Positions 9,355 through 20,116 of a stretch of DNA of 64,000 bases are shown piece by piece. Positions within the stretch are counted from its first letter, which is position 1, and every line of letters starts with the position of its first letter. Made by a program: the position numbers and the translations under genes. The notes below the pieces were generated by a model. The model saw only the letters and a program-made list of their open reading frames with translations. It searched no databases and was not told the origin of the DNA. Source of the DNA: Corticibacter populi (GTDB taxonomy: Bacteria > Pseudomonadota > Gammaproteobacteria > Burkholderiales > Burkholderiaceae_C); NCBI RefSeq assembly GCF_004217315.1, contig NZ_SGWR01000001.1, positions 1,054,001 through 1,118,000 on the forward strand, given 5' to 3'.

Positions 9355-9735
9355 TTACTCCGTCTCTTCCTTGCCGCGCGAATCGACGGCCTTGGCGATC
9401 AGCGCGTTCATGTCGGCCGCGCGCTCGGGCGTGCGGTCGAAGATGAAGTGCAGCGTCGGCACGGTGTGGATCGACAGGCGCTTGAAAAGGCCATTGCGCA
9501 GGAAACCCGCAGCCTGGTTGAGCGCCTCCAGGGTTTCCTCCGCATTGCCGACCAGCACGCTGACATAGACCTTGGCGTGGGCATAGTCGGGCGTGACCTC
9601 CACGCTCTGGATGGTCGCCATGCCCACGCGCGGGTCCTTGAGCTCGCGCGCAATCAACTCGCTCAGATCGCGCTGGATCTGATCGGCCACGCGGTAGCCG
9701 CGGTTGAAGGACGGGGTGTTGCGTCGTGTCGCCAT
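9355..9735 (-). CDS. rbfA: Ribosome-binding factor A
   Basis: A 126-residue protein with the single KH-like fold of RbfA. The conserved pieces [47 protein letters not shown] and [19 protein letters not shown] are all present. RbfA is a 30S maturation factor acting on the 16S 5' helix. It sits between infB (24-bp gap) and truB (3-bp gap), the usual order. Confidence 0.96.
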   Translation of the reverse strand: MATRRNTPSFNRGYRVADQIQRDLSELIARELKDPRVGMATIQSVEVTPDYAHAKVYVSVLVGNAEETLEALNQAAGFLRNGLFKRLSIHTVPTLHFIFDRTPERAADMNALIAKAVDSRGKEETE

Positions 9736-9759
9736 CGTGGTGTCGTTCGCCTGCGCCGC

Positions 9760-12603
9760 TTACAGCGTGCGGGCAATCTCCTTGATGTCAAAGAATTCGA
9801 GCTGGTCGCCCTCACGGATGTCCGTGTAGTTCTTCAGCTTGATACCGCATTCGAAGCCCTCACGCACTTCCTTGACGTCTTCCTTGATGCGGCGCAGCGA
9901 ATCGACTTCACCCGTGTAGATGACCACGTTGTCGCGCAGCAGGCGGAAGTGCGAACTGCGCGTGACGAAGCCCGAGGTGACGTAGGAGCCCGCCACCGTA
10001 CCAATCTTCGAAGCGACGAAGACGGTGCGGATGTCGGCCGTACCGGTGACTTCCTCACGCTGCTCCGGAGCCAGCAGGCCCGACATGGCGGTCTTGAGCT
10101 CGTCGACGGCGTCGTAGATGATGCCGTAGTAGCGGATGTCCACGTCATTGGCCTCAGCCAGCTTGCGCGCGCCGGCATCGGCCCGCACGTTGAAGCCGAT
10201 GATGATGCCGCCGGAGGCGATCGCCAGGTTGACATCCGACTCGCTGATGCCGCCCACGCCCGAATACACCACCTGCACCCGCACCTCTTCGGTCGAGAGC
10301 TTGAGCAGCGATTGCGACAGCGCTTCCTGCGAGCCCTGCACGTCGGCCTTGATGAGAATCGGCAGGGTCTTGACCTCGCCGGCCGTCATGTCGGCAAACA
10401 TGTTCTCCAGCTTGGCGGCCTGTTGCTTGGCCAGCTTGGTGTTGCGGAAGCGACCGGCACGGTAGGTGGCGATTTCGCGCGCACGGCGCTCGTCGTTCAT
10501 CACCATGAAATCGTCACCCGCCTGCGGCACCTCGGTTAGACCCTGGATTTCCACCGGGATCGACGGGCCCGCCGCATCGGTGCGCTGGCCGTTCTCGTCA
10601 GTCATGGCGCGCACGCGGCCATAGGTCTGGCCGGCCAGCACCACGTCGCCGACCTTGAGCGTGCCGGACTGCACCAGCACGGTGGCAACCGGGCCGCGGC
10701 CCTTGTCGAGCTGGGCCTCGATCACCAGGCCCTTGGCCATGGCATCGACCGGAGCCTTGAGCTCCAGCACTTCGGCCTGCAGCAGCACGTTCTCGAGCAA
10801 CTCGTCGATGCCCTGACCGGTCTTGGAAGAGACCGCGATGAAGGGCGACTCGCCGCCGTATTCCTCCGGCACGACTTCCTCGCCCACCAGTTCCTGCTTG
10901 ACGCGATCGGGGTTGGCATCGGGCTTGTCGGCCTTGGTGATGGCCACCACGATGGGCACCTTGGCCGCCTTGGCGTGCTTGATGGCTTCCTTGGTCTGCG
11001 GCATCACGCCGTCATCGGCCGCCACCACCAGGATGACGATGTCGGTGGCTTGCGCACCACGGGCACGCATCGCCGTGAAGGCCTCGTGACCCGGGGTGTC
11101 GAGGAAGGAGACGATGCCGCGCGGCGTCTTCACATGGTAGGCGCCAATGTGCTGGGTGATGCCGCCGGCCTCGCCCGAGGCGACCTTGGTGCGGCGGATG
11201 TAATCCAGCAGCGAGGTCTTGCCGTGATCCACGTGGCCCATGACGGTGACCACCGGCGCGCGCGGCAGTTGCTCGGCCTGGTACTGGATGGCCTCGTCCT
11301 CGGTGAAGGCTTCCGGGTCGTCCAGTTGCGCCTGGATCGCCTTGTGGCCCATTTCCTCGACCACGATCATGGCCGTATCCTGATCCAGCGGCTGGTTGAT
11401 GGTCACCATCTGGCCCATCTTCATCAGCGCCTTGATCACCTCGGAAGCCTTGATGGCCATCTTGTGCGCCAGTTCGGCCACCGTGATGGTCTCGGGCACG
11501 TGCACGTCGAGCACGCGCACTTCCTGCGGCGCCGCTTCCTGATGGCGGGACTGGCCACGCTGGTTGCGGTCGTTGCCACGGCGGCCCTTGGGGCCGGCGC
11601 GCCAATTGCTGCCGCCACGGCCCGCGCCACCGGTATCGCCGCGGGTCTTGATTTCCTTCTTCTTGCCGTCGTCGGCCGTCCAGCTCGAGGACAGGTCCGA
11701 AGATTTGATTTCCTTGGCCTTGCGCCCGCCTGCGGGCGCGGCCGTGCCGGTCGCGACCTTCTTCTTGTCGCCACTGTCGGCCGGCTTGGTGAGGGTGCCC
11801 TTCTTCGCGTCGGCGGCAGGCTCCTCGGGCTTCTTGGCCACCAGCACCTTGCGCGGTGCGGACATCATCGAACGGATCGCGGCGGCCTCGGCCTCGGCCT
11901 TGCGGCGGCGGTCCTCCAGATCGGCGGCGCGCTTGGCCTCCTCGGCAGAACGCTGCTGGGCTTCGGCCTCGGCCTTGCGGCGGGCTTCGTCCTGCTCCTT
12001 GGCGCGTTGCTCGGCTTCGGCCTTCTGCTCCTGCACGGTCTGCTGCTTCTGCTGCGCTTCGCGCGCCTTCTTCTCAGCCTCCTGCTGGGCATAGGCGGCG
12101 GCGCGCTGGTCGGCTTCGCGCTCCTTGCGCTCGCGTTCCTGGCGCTCGGAGCTTTCGCGGGCCAGATCCTCCTCCTGGCGGCGCAGCAATTCGGCGTTGC
12201 GGCGGGCCTCGGCCTCGCGGCGCTCCAGATCCTGCTGCTGGGCCTGCTCGGCGGCCGTCTCGGCCACTTCGGCGGCGGGCGCAGCGGCTGCCGGCACCTC
12301 ATCGCGCTTGACGAAGGTGCGCTTTTTGCGGGTCACCACATTGATGGTGCGCGCCTTGCCGGTCGCGTCGGCCTGCTTGATCTCGCTGGTCGAGCGCTTG
12401 GTCAGGGTGATCTTGCTGCGCTCGCCGCCCTCGGCATGGCCGTGCGTGCTGCGCAGGTAGGTGAGGTAATGCTGCTTGTCGACATCGCTGATGGCGTCGT
12501 CCACCGAAGCTTTTTCGATGCCTGCGGCCTTGAGCTGGCGCAGCACGGCTTGCGCGTCCTGCTTGAGCTCGGTGGCAAATTCGGTAATGGTGCTATTGGA
12601 CAT
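9760..12603 (-). CDS. infB: Translation initiation factor IF-2
   Basis: A 947-residue IF-2. The N-terminal IF2_N domain (about 1-50) is followed by a long charged coiled-coil rich in Arg, Glu, Ala and Gln (about 110-245) and a basic low-complexity linker (to about 360). A second IF2_N domain ([27 protein letters not shown]) precedes the GTPase core: [29 protein letters not shown] and TKADKPDAN. Domains II-IV follow. IF-2 brings fMet-tRNA to the 30S subunit and promotes subunit joining. It lies 26 bp after nusA. The long linker is usual in betaproteobacteria. Confidence 0.97.
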   Translation of the reverse strand: MSNSTITEFATELKQDAQAVLRQLKAAGIEKASVDDAISDVDKQHYLTYLRSTHGHAEGGERSKITLTKRSTSEIKQADATGKARTINVVTRKKRTFVKRDEVPAAAAPAAEVAETAAEQAQQQDLERREAEARRNAELLRRQEEDLARESSERQERERKEREADQRAAAYAQQEAEKKAREAQQKQQTVQEQKAEAEQRAKEQDEARRKAEAEAQQRSAEEAKRAADLEDRRRKAEAEAAAIRSMMSAPRKVLVAKKPEEPAADAKKGTLTKPADSGDKKKVATGTAAPAGGRKAKEIKSSDLSSSWTADDGKKKEIKTRGDTGGAGRGGSNWRAGPKGRRGNDRNQRGQSRHQEAAPQEVRVLDVHVPETITVAELAHKMAIKASEVIKALMKMGQMVTINQPLDQDTAMIVVEEMGHKAIQAQLDDPEAFTEDEAIQYQAEQLPRAPVVTVMGHVDHGKTSLLDYIRRTKVASGEAGGITQHIGAYHVKTPRGIVSFLDTPGHEAFTAMRARGAQATDIVILVVAADDGVMPQTKEAIKHAKAAKVPIVVAITKADKPDANPDRVKQELVGEEVVPEEYGGESPFIAVSSKTGQGIDELLENVLLQAEVLELKAPVDAMAKGLVIEAQLDKGRGPVATVLVQSGTLKVGDVVLAGQTYGRVRAMTDENGQRTDAAGPSIPVEIQGLTEVPQAGDDFMVMNDERRAREIATYRAGRFRNTKLAKQQAAKLENMFADMTAGEVKTLPILIKADVQGSQEALSQSLLKLSTEEVRVQVVYSGVGGISESDVNLAIASGGIIIGFNVRADAGARKLAEANDVDIRYYGIIYDAVDELKTAMSGLLAPEQREEVTGTADIRTVFVASKIGTVAGSYVTSGFVTRSSHFRLLRDNVVIYTGEVDSLRRIKEDVKEVREGFECGIKLKNYTDIREGDQLEFFDIKEIARTL

Positions 12604-12629
12604 AAATCTGTTCTCTACCTCCCTGACTC

Positions 12630-14132
12630 TCAGGCCTCGGACCCGGCGGCATCGCCATCGAACCAGTGTTCACGCGCTTTCATGATCAACGCCGTGGCGG
12701 CGGCCTCATCGAGGCCGGTCATCTCCACCAGTTCGTCGGTGGCCAGATCGGCCAGGTCATCCAGGCTCAGCACCTGCTTGTCCGCCAGCTTGGCGAGCAG
12801 TTCGGCATTGATGCCTTCCAGGTCGCGCAGGTCCTGCGATACCTGGGCCACGCTTTGCTCACGGGCGATTTCCTGCGTCAGCAGCGCATCCTTGGCACGG
12901 GCGCGCAGCTCATTGACGGTATCCTCGTCAAGCGTCTCGATCTCCAGCAATTCCTGCAGCGGCACATAGGCCACCTCTTCCAGCGTGGTAAAGCCTTCCT
13001 CGATGAGGATGTCGGCGATTTCCTGGTCCACGTCGAGCTTGCTCATGAACAGCGCGCGGATCTGGTTGTCCTCGCTGGCCTGCTTCTCGGCGGATTCGGC
13101 CGCGTCCATGATGTTGATCTTCCAGCCCGTGAGGTCGGAGGCCAGGCGCACGTTCTGGCCGCCCCGGCCAATCGCGATAGCGAGATTATCCTCGTCCACC
13201 ACCACATCCATGGCGTGTTTTTCCTCATCGACCAGGATGGACTGCACGTTGGCGGGCGCCAGCGCACCGATGACGAACTGCGCCGGGTCTTCCGACCACA
13301 GCACGATGTCCACGCGCTCGCCGGCCAGTTCATTGGTCACCGCATTGACCCGGGTGCCGCGCACGCCCACGCAGGTGCCGATCGGGTCGATGCGCTTGTC
13401 GTGCGAGAGCACGGCGATCTTGGCGCGCGAGCCGGCATCGCGGGCGCAGGACTTGACTTCCAGCAGGCCCTGCTCGATCTCGGGCACCTCGTTGCGGAAC
13501 AACTCGACCATGAACTCCGGCGCCGTGCGCGAGAGCAGGATGGGGGCGCCGCGCAGCGTCGCATCGACCTCGGTAATGATGGCGCGCACGCGGTCGCCAT
13601 TGCGCAGGTTTTCCTTCGGAATCATCTCGGTGCGGCGCAGCCGGCCCTCGACGCGCCCGCTCTCGACGATGGCGTCACCGCCCTTGTCGATGCGCTTGAT
13701 GGTGCCGGTGAAGATCTTGTCGCCACGCGAGAGGAAGTCGTTGAGCAGCATTTCGCGCTCGGCCTCGCGGATCTTCTGCAGGATGACCTGCTTGGCCGCC
13801 ATCGCGCCAATGCGGCCGATGGGGATGGACTCGACCGGCTCCTCGAGGTAGTCGCCGACCTGGACGTCCGCACGCAGATCCTGCGCATCCATCAGCAGTT
13901 CTTCCGCATCGGGGTTTTGCAGACCCGCGTCGTCGGGCACCACCAGCCAGCGGCGCACCGTATGGTAGTCGCCGGTCTCGCGATCGATGACGACGCGGAT
14001 GTCCACGTCCTCCTTGTACAAACGCTTGGTGGCCTGTGCCAGCGCCGATTCGATGGCACTGAAAACCACATCACGTTCTACGTTCTTCTCCAGCGAAATG
14101 GCATCCACCAGCATCAACAGTTCGCGATTCAT
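12630..14132 (-). CDS. nusA: Transcription termination/antitermination factor NusA
   Basis: A 500-residue NusA: N-terminal RNA-polymerase-binding domain ([18 protein letters not shown]), S1 domain (about 135-200), two KH domains including [23 protein letters not shown], and two acidic C-terminal repeats ([19 protein letters not shown] and the last 70 residues), as in gammaproteobacterial NusA. It controls pausing, termination and antitermination. ATG 14132 is preceded by AGGAG on the minus strand; longer readings are not supported. It follows rimP by 86 bp. NusA is known to autoregulate this operon in E. coli, which is relevant to the leader terminator at 14985-15014. Confidence 0.97.
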   Translation of the reverse strand: MNRELLMLVDAISLEKNVERDVVFSAIESALAQATKRLYKEDVDIRVVIDRETGDYHTVRRWLVVPDDAGLQNPDAEELLMDAQDLRADVQVGDYLEEPVESIPIGRIGAMAAKQVILQKIREAEREMLLNDFLSRGDKIFTGTIKRIDKGGDAIVESGRVEGRLRRTEMIPKENLRNGDRVRAIITEVDATLRGAPILLSRTAPEFMVELFRNEVPEIEQGLLEVKSCARDAGSRAKIAVLSHDKRIDPIGTCVGVRGTRVNAVTNELAGERVDIVLWSEDPAQFVIGALAPANVQSILVDEEKHAMDVVVDEDNLAIAIGRGGQNVRLASDLTGWKINIMDAAESAEKQASEDNQIRALFMSKLDVDQEIADILIEEGFTTLEEVAYVPLQELLEIETLDEDTVNELRARAKDALLTQEIAREQSVAQVSQDLRDLEGINAELLAKLADKQVLSLDDLADLATDELVEMTGLDEAAATALIMKAREHWFDGDAAGSEA

Positions 14133-14218
14133 GCAACGATACTCCTGAGAATCTTTCTTGATCGAGTTGTCCGATTCAAATCCACCTGCCACCAGGCCCC
14201 GGCCTCGAGGCCGCGGGC

Positions 14219-14833
14219 TCAGCCGCGCGCCTTGCGGCCCTTGAAATCCACGATGGGCGCCAGCCGCACTTCCTTGACTTCGTCGAGCGTGAAGCCAAGC
14301 GCCTGGGCCGGTGGTGGTACATATTTCTTGCTGACCTTCTGGCCCGGCTTGCGCACCGGCTCATCGGTCCAGACGATCTGCCAGCCGCCCTCCTCGGCCG
14401 ACTCCAGCACGCCACGGAAACGCTTGCGATTGGCGTTGACCTGGCCCTGCGCGGCAGCACCAATGGGCGCCAGCAGGGTCACATCCACCACCTCGCCGGC
14501 AAAGCGGCGCAAATCCGTTTCATTGCGCAGCAGCCGGTCGATGCCCGGCGAGGACACCTCGAGACGGGCGTAATCGGCCCCCTCGACCTCCAGGGCAAAC
14601 TGCAGCTGGCGCGTGACGGTCTCGCAGTCCTCGACGGTGAGCACGCGCGGCGGCAAGACTGCCGCCGCGGGCTGCACCTCCTCATCGGCGTGCGCATCCT
14701 GCACCGCTTCCAGGGCCGGCTGCCAGGGCACATCGATCGTCACACGCAGCAAACCGCCAGCGGAGCGCTCGAGCTCCACCAGTTCATATCCCAGACCGGT
14801 CACGATCTGCTCCACCACCTGCTGCAATGCCAA
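14219..14833 (-). CDS. rimP: Ribosome maturation factor RimP (TTG start)
   Basis: A 204-residue RimP. The N-terminus [22 protein letters not shown] matches the family, with TTG at 14833 as start codon and AAGGGG just upstream. The core motif [21 protein letters not shown] is typical, and an SH3-like C-terminal domain ends in [22 protein letters not shown] roughly 20-residue Ala/Pro-rich insertion lies between the first strands (about 48-66), making it longer than E. coli RimP. RimP acts in early 30S assembly. It is the first gene of the rimP-nusA-infB-rbfA-truB-typA set. Confidence 0.93.
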   Translation of the reverse strand: MALQQVVEQIVTGLGYELVELERSAGGLLRVTIDVPWQPALEAVQDAHADEEVQPAAAVLPPRVLTVEDCETVTRQLQFALEVEGADYARLEVSSPGIDRLLRNETDLRRFAGEVVDVTLLAPIGAAAQGQVNANRKRFRGVLESAEEGGWQIVWTDEPVRKPGQKVSKKYVPPPAQALGFTLDEVKEVRLAPIVDFKGRKARG

Positions 14834-14984
14834 TCGACACCCCTTTACGCCATCGGAAGCCGACGCCGGCCCCAGGGCCCGCGCACCAGCTTCCACACAA
14901 ACACAAACAACCCGCAGGCGCACGCCCCGGGTTGAATGCATCGTCTGTCAAGACACCCCAGCCCCGCGCCCGCAGGGAATTCGC

Positions 14985-15014
14985 CAATAAAAAAGGGCGG
15001 TTGATGATCCGCCC
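14985..15014 (-). terminator. Leader terminator upstream of rimP
   Basis: On the minus strand a GGGCGG stem (15009-15014 complement) pairs with CCGCCC (14994-14999 complement) across a 9-nt loop, followed by six U and UAUU-like bases to 14985. This is a standard intrinsic terminator. It sits only about 20 nt downstream of the predicted start of transcription and 150 bp before rimP, so it would act as a leader attenuator or form the end of a small RNA of about 50 nt. Confidence 0.75.
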
Positions 15015-15040
15015 GATTGGTCGAAATTGATTCGGCAGTC

Positions 15041-15069
15041 ATTGTAATCGAAGTTGCCGCCCTGCGCAA
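15041..15069 (-). promoter_or_regulatory. Predicted sigma-70 promoter of the rimP operon leader
   Basis: Minus strand: -35 TTGCGC (15064-15069), a spacer of exactly 17 bp, and -10 TACAAT (15041-15046). Transcription would start near 15034 and run into the terminator at 14985-15014 before reaching rimP. The -35 matches the consensus at four of six positions and the -10 at five of six. Confidence 0.6.
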
Positions 15070-15321
15070 AGACTGCAGCAGGCATCCATGCCATTCCCGC
15101 CGCCGCGAGACATGGCGCTTGCCGGCACAATCGCGCTGGCAAGTAGTGCTGGTAAATCACGCTGGCAGTCACTGTGGCAATCGTCCTGGTGACAGCGGCG
15201 AACGATGCGTTGCCGCATCATGGCGACAATGCATGCCCGATACCGGCGCCATCTTCTGATGGATCGCAGCAGTCGGTCTCCAGCCAGACCCACAAGCCCA
15301 ATCCGTTTTCTCCCCACGCCA

Positions 15322-15981
15322 ATGCCATTGCCTCCACCCGCCGCACGCCGGCCGGCACATACCCGCACCACCGCCTTCCGAGGCTACCAGCGCGACGATG
15401 GACTCTGGGACATCGAAGCCGAGATGCAGGACACCAAGCCTTTCGCCTTTGCCCTCAACAACGGCCGCGAACTGGCGCCGAACGAGGCGATCCACCATAT
15501 GCACATCCGCGTCACGGTCGACGAACAGCTGGTGGTGCGCGACATCGCCACCGTCATGGGCAGCTTCCCGCACGGCCAGTGCGCCGAGGCGGACCGGCAC
15601 ATGCGCCGCATGATCGGCAGCACCATGGGCAAAGGCTGGCGCAAGAGCATCGACCGGCACCTGGGCGGCGTCGAGGGCTGCACACACATGCGCGAGTTGC
15701 TCTACAACATGGCCACCGCGGCCTTCCAGACCATCGCACCCCAGGTGCTGGCACGCTGGCACGGCGCCGATGCCGGGGCGCAGACACTGCCACCGCCGCC
15801 ACACCTGGGCGCCTGCATGACCTGGGATTTCAATGGCCCCGCCGTCGAGCAGATCTACCCGATGTACTTCGAGTGGCCGTTGCGCCAGGACAACACCGCC
15901 GCACCAGGCACCCCGCCCTCCGGGCGGCACCAGGCACCGGCGGAGTCAACGCCAGCCGTCGCCGTGCCCGAAGCCGACTGA
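15322..15981 (+). CDS. DUF2889 domain protein
   Basis: A 219-residue protein. From MPLPPPAARRPAHTRTTAFRGYQRDDGLWDIEAEMQDTKP through LGGVEGCTHMRELLYNMATAAFQTI it follows the DUF2889 pattern, with conserved His and Cys residues. The function of the family is unknown; it is widespread in Burkholderiales. The ATG at 15322 is chosen because family members begin with a proline-rich MPLP segment; readings further upstream lack similarity and a ribosome site. It converges on the MFS gene with 31 bp between stops. Confidence 0.8.
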   Translation: MPLPPPAARRPAHTRTTAFRGYQRDDGLWDIEAEMQDTKPFAFALNNGRELAPNEAIHHMHIRVTVDEQLVVRDIATVMGSFPHGQCAEADRHMRRMIGSTMGKGWRKSIDRHLGGVEGCTHMRELLYNMATAAFQTIAPQVLARWHGADAGAQTLPPPPHLGACMTWDFNGPAVEQIYPMYFEWPLRQDNTAAPGTPPSGRHQAPAESTPAVAVPEAD

Positions 15982-16012
15982 ACACTCCCCTGCCGGTGCG
16001 ACCGCGAAAGAG

Positions 16013-17251
16013 TCAGTCCCCGTCCTGCAGGCGGCCCTGCGCAAAGCCGCTGCGGTAATGCCACAGTGCAAACACGCACCAGAGCAGCCCCACCGTGCCG
16101 AGCACGCCGCCGATCACGCCCACATACTGCATGCCCAGGTGCACGCTGACCTGGTTGCCCAACAGCGCTCCCGCACCGATGCCGATGTTGTAGATGCCAG
16201 AGAAAAGCGCCATGGCCACGTCCGTGGCATCGCTGGCCAGTCCCAGTACCCGCGCCTGCATGGCCAGCCCGAATGCCAGGATGGCCGCACCCCAGACCAC
16301 CGACAGCCCCAGCAGCGACACCTCGTGCCGGGACATGGGCAGCAGCAACCACAGACAGACCATCACCAGGCCGATCGAGCCGACCAAGAAGACCGAGGGC
16401 TTTGCCTGCCCCTTCCAGCCGAACAGCACGCTGCCGAGCATGCCCGCACCGCCGAAGAACAGCAGCACCACGGTGGTGACATGGCTGCTCATGTTGGCAA
16501 CGCCCTGCACGAAGGGCTCGATGTAGCTGTATGCGGTGAAATGGGCGGTCACCACCAGCACCGTCAGCACATACAGGCTCACCAGCGCAGGGCGACGCAC
16601 CAGCAGCGGCAGGCTGGCGATCGAACCACTGTTATGACTGGGCAGCAGAGGCAGCAGCCGCATCAGGCAAACAAGCACCAGCGCGGCCACCACGCCGATG
16701 GCCAGGAAGGTCATGCGCCAGCCCAGCACCTCGCCGACCACCCGCCCGAGAGGGATGCCCAGCACCATGGCGATGGAGGTGCCGGTTGCCAGCAATCCCA
16801 GTGCCTTGCCTTTCCTGCCATGTGGAGCGATACGCACCGCCAGCGAGGCCGTGATCGACCAGAAGATCGCATGCGCGAACGCAATGCCGATGCGCCCGAG
16901 CACCAGAATGGTGAAATTGGGTGCCGCCGCGGCCACACCATGGCTGACGATGAACAGCAGGAACACCCCGGCCAGCAGCCTGCGCCGCTCCATCGCGCGG
17001 GTGGCCAGCATCAGCGGCAAAGACATCAGCGCCACCACCCAGGCATAGATGGTGATCATCAGGCCGACATGTTCGGTCGGCATCGCAAAGGTCTGGCCAA
17101 TGTCGCTGAGCAACCCCACCGGCACGAACTCGGTGGTGTTGAAAATGAAGGCCGCCAGGGCCAGCACGATCACGCCAAGCCAGGCGCGCAGATGTTCGTC
17201 GCGGGGCGGCATGGCCGGCGCGGGAGAGGTCGAAGAGGATGAGGAGGACAT
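16013..17251 (-). CDS. MFS efflux transporter, SotB/AraJ type
   Basis: A 412-residue protein with twelve hydrophobic segments. The first reads [19 protein letters not shown], the hallmark of the DHA1 subgroup containing the sugar efflux transporter SotB (YdeA) and AraJ. The MFS motif between TM2 and TM3 is present in shortened form ([14 protein letters not shown]). TM5 carries the motif-C-like [17 protein letters not shown] typical of proton-driven antiporters. It most likely exports small molecules such as sugars or drugs from the cytoplasm; the substrate is unknown. It stands alone and a poly-Ser N-terminus precedes TM1. Confidence 0.85.
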   Translation of the reverse strand: MSSSSSSTSPAPAMPPRDEHLRAWLGVIVLALAAFIFNTTEFVPVGLLSDIGQTFAMPTEHVGLMITIYAWVVALMSLPLMLATRAMERRRLLAGVFLLFIVSHGVAAAAPNFTILVLGRIGIAFAHAIFWSITASLAVRIAPHGRKGKALGLLATGTSIAMVLGIPLGRVVGEVLGWRMTFLAIGVVAALVLVCLMRLLPLLPSHNSGSIASLPLLVRRPALVSLYVLTVLVVTAHFTAYSYIEPFVQGVANMSSHVTTVVLLFFGGAGMLGSVLFGWKGQAKPSVFLVGSIGLVMVCLWLLLPMSRHEVSLLGLSVVWGAAILAFGLAMQARVLGLASDATDVAMALFSGIYNIGIGAGALLGNQVSVHLGMQYVGVIGGVLGTVGLLWCVFALWHYRSGFAQGRLQDGD

Positions 17252-17464
17252 AGGAGGGAGACCACGAAAAAAGGCGCCGCACGGCCAGGGTCTGTCTCAA
17301 TCATCCAGGTCCCGGTGCCGCCGACGCCGCTGAGTGCGATTCACGCACGAGCCGCACTCTATCAGAACAGTGATGACAACGTTCGGTCATCCGACAGCCG
17401 GCGCGAATGCATCGGCTGCATCGGCTCCGGAGCCCGGCCGCTCACCGGCTGGTCACGGGCCGCA

Positions 17465-20041
17465 TCAATGCTGCCGCGCCAGTTGCTGCAGGTGCTCCAG
17501 CGCCAACTCGACCTGGTCGATCAGCACCAGGCAGAAATCACCCGGCTGCAGGCGGGCGATGGCCTGGTCGATCGCGGCGATCTCTCCATGCACCTCGTCG
17601 ATGCGCCGCACGCGCCGCGTGGCCGCATCGGCGCCTTCGAAGCCCTGGCGCAGCAGCGCGAGCACCTCGCCATCGGCGCGGCCGCGCTGGCAGGCGTCCT
17701 GGTAGAGGATGGCCTCGTCGAAGGCGGGTGCGAGAATCGCCGTCTGCGCGCGAATGTCTTCGTCGCGCCGGTCACCGGCGCCACTGATGACCAGCACGCG
17801 CTTGCCCGCCGGCGTGGCTTCGACCACTTGCACCAACGCGCGCATGGCGTCCGGGTTGTGCCCGTAGTCGGCCACCACGGTGGCGCCACGGATCTGCAGG
17901 GTGTTGAAGCGGCCAGGCGCATTGTCGGCGCTGGCCGAGAAGCTGGCCAGGCCCCGGCGAATAGTCTCGGTCGGCAGGCCCAGGCCCCAGGCGGCGGCGA
18001 CGGCCGCCATGACGTTCTGCACCTGGAAGGCCACGCGGCCACCCTGGGTCACCGGAATCTCGGCCAGCGCGATGCTGTCGCGCCACGAGCCTTCGCTGGC
18101 GACGATGGCATCGCCTTCGACATAGACGCTGCGGCGGCCCTGGGAGCGGTGCGCCGCCAGCACGGGGTGGTGCTTGTCCAGCGCAAAGTAGATGACCTGC
18201 CCCGGCGTGGTGCTGGCCATGGCGGCCACCAGCGGGTCTTCGGCGTTGAGCACTGCATAGCCGCGCGGCGAGACGTTGCGCACCGTCACGCCCTTGACCT
18301 GCGCCAGTTCTTCTGCGGTGTGGATGTGATTGAGGCCAAGGTGATCGCCCGCGCCGATGTTGGTGACCACCGCCACCTGGCTCTGGTCGAAGCCCAGCCC
18401 TTCGCGCAGGATGCCGCCGCGCGCGACCTCCAGCACCGCCGCATCCACCTCCGGATGGAACAGCACGTTGCGGGCGCTGCGCGGGCCGCTGCAGTCGCCG
18501 CTCTCGATCAACTTGCCGTTGATGTAGATGCCATCCGTATTGGTCATGCCGGTGACGAGACCGTGGGCAATCAGCATGTGCGCCAGCAGGCGCGAAGTGG
18601 TGGTCTTGCCATTGGTGCCGGTGACGCTGACGATCGGAATGCGGCCATCGTTGCCCCTCTCGAACAGCATGTCCACCACGTATTTGCCGATCGGGCGCGG
18701 CTGTCCATAGGACGGCGCCAGGTGCATGCGCAAGCCCGGCGCGGCGTTGACCTCGACCACGCCGCCGGCCTGCTCCTCCAGGGGCCTCTCGACGCTCTCG
18801 CACACCACGTCGACGCCGCAGATGTCCAGCCCCACCATCTGGGCAGCGGCAATCGCGCTGGCCGCCACGGCCGGATGCACGGTCTCGGTCACGTCGGTGG
18901 CCGAGCCACCGGTGCTCAGGTTGGCGTTGTGGCGCAGCACCACCTTCTGACCCTCGGCCGGCACGGCCTCGGGCGAGAGGCCCTGCAGTTGCAGTTGGCC
19001 CAACGCGATATCGTCGAGCCGGATGCGCGTGAGCGAGGTGGCATGGCCGTCGCTGCGGCGCGGATCGAGATTGACCAGCTCGACCAGTTCGCGCACGCTG
19101 TGCTGGCCGTCACCGATGACCTGCGGCGGCTCGCGCCGGGCCGCGGCGGCCAGACGGTCACCGACCACCAACAGACGGTAGTCCTGGCCGGGCAGGTATT
19201 TCTCCACCATCACCGTGCCGTAGCGGGCTGCGGCCTGGTAGGCGCGGTCCAGTTCCTCGCGGCTCTGGATGTTGACGGTGACACCTTTGCCCTGGTTGCC
19301 GTCCTGCGGCTTGGCCACCACCGGCAGGCCCACCTCCTGTGCCGCCACCCAGGCGTCCTCGGGCGAGGCCACCGGCCGGCCCAGCGGCACCGGCACGCCG
19401 GCGGCCTGCAGCAGTTTGCGGGTGAGCTGCTTGTCCTGCGCGATCGATTCGGCCACGGTGCTGGTGGCATCGACCTCGGCGGCCTGGATGCGGCGCTGGC
19501 GCGAGCCCCAGCCGAACTGCACCAGCGAGCCGCGTGTGAGGCGCCGGCAGGGGATGCCGCGGGCCGCCGCGGCCTGCACGATGGCCCCGGTGCTCGGTCC
19601 CAGGCGCTCATGCTCGTCGAGTTCGCGCAGTGCCGCAATCGCCGCGGCCGCGCCAAAGGGCTGGCCCGCCAGCGTGGCGCGAATCAGGTTTTCTGCCTGC
19701 TGCAGGGCCTGGCGGCCTACCGCCTCCTCGCCATATTCGACCAGCACCTGGTAGAGGCCCGGCTCACGGGTCGCCACGGTGCGCGAAAAATCAACCTTGG
19801 CGCCAGCCTCCTGCTGCAGCACCAGGGCAGCAAACTGCAGCACGTGCGCCAGCGTGGCGGCACCGCCTGCTTCGCTGCCCGGCGTGCCGATGGCCGCGAA
19901 GGACTGGCGCAACTGCGCGACGAAGCCCGGCAGGTGGCTGATGTCGCATTCCTGCGGCATGCACTGCACGAGCGCCAGCATGGCGGTCTTGCGGGTCCAG
20001 AGATTGGGGCCGCGCAAGGCGCGGATGCGGATGATTTCCAT
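17465..20041 (-). CDS. cphA: Cyanophycin synthetase (primary copy)
   Basis: An 858-residue CphA1-type enzyme that polymerises aspartate and arginine into cyanophycin with ATP. Domains: CphA N-terminal domain (1-160, MEIIRIRALRGPNLWT), ATP-grasp (about 215-470, with VVAKPQDGNQGKGVTVN and AGGVVEVNAAPGLRMHL), and a Mur-ligase-like C-terminal domain. The Mur P-loop GTNGKTTTSR at 475-484 is intact with Lys479, and TNIGAGDHLGLN and DYGHNPDAM are conserved. It lies 75 bp downstream of the second copy. The polymer is a nitrogen and carbon reserve stored as cytoplasmic granules. No cyanophycinase (cphB) is in the window. Confidence 0.95.
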   Translation of the reverse strand: MEIIRIRALRGPNLWTRKTAMLALVQCMPQECDISHLPGFVAQLRQSFAAIGTPGSEAGGAATLAHVLQFAALVLQQEAGAKVDFSRTVATREPGLYQVLVEYGEEAVGRQALQQAENLIRATLAGQPFGAAAAIAALRELDEHERLGPSTGAIVQAAAARGIPCRRLTRGSLVQFGWGSRQRRIQAAEVDATSTVAESIAQDKQLTRKLLQAAGVPVPLGRPVASPEDAWVAAQEVGLPVVAKPQDGNQGKGVTVNIQSREELDRAYQAAARYGTVMVEKYLPGQDYRLLVVGDRLAAAARREPPQVIGDGQHSVRELVELVNLDPRRSDGHATSLTRIRLDDIALGQLQLQGLSPEAVPAEGQKVVLRHNANLSTGGSATDVTETVHPAVAASAIAAAQMVGLDICGVDVVCESVERPLEEQAGGVVEVNAAPGLRMHLAPSYGQPRPIGKYVVDMLFERGNDGRIPIVSVTGTNGKTTTSRLLAHMLIAHGLVTGMTNTDGIYINGKLIESGDCSGPRSARNVLFHPEVDAAVLEVARGGILREGLGFDQSQVAVVTNIGAGDHLGLNHIHTAEELAQVKGVTVRNVSPRGYAVLNAEDPLVAAMASTTPGQVIYFALDKHHPVLAAHRSQGRRSVYVEGDAIVASEGSWRDSIALAEIPVTQGGRVAFQVQNVMAAVAAAWGLGLPTETIRRGLASFSASADNAPGRFNTLQIRGATVVADYGHNPDAMRALVQVVEATPAGKRVLVISGAGDRRDEDIRAQTAILAPAFDEAILYQDACQRGRADGEVLALLRQGFEGADAATRRVRRIDEVHGEIAAIDQAIARLQPGDFCLVLIDQVELALEHLQQLARQH

Positions 20042-20116
20042 GGTGATCGGACTCTTGAATACGGTCGTCGTTGCAAAGCGGGGCCGGGCTTTTTGGGACT
20101 GGCCCGCTTCCATGCC

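Larger units (their letters stand above)
14834..15321. other. 488-bp intergenic region, rimP to the DUF2889 gene
   Basis: Apart from the minus-strand promoter and leader terminator I see no gene here. Short readings exist but none has a ribosome site together with a recognisable product. No tRNA is present; E. coli has metY in front of rimP, but that arrangement is absent here. The right half (15070-15321) shows no clear promoter for the DUF2889 gene. Confidence 0.6.

Noticed and set aside
14948-15172. Minus-strand 74-codon frame with a signal-peptide-like stretch
   Set aside because: It spans the predicted promoter and the intrinsic terminator of the rimP leader, and has no ribosome site.
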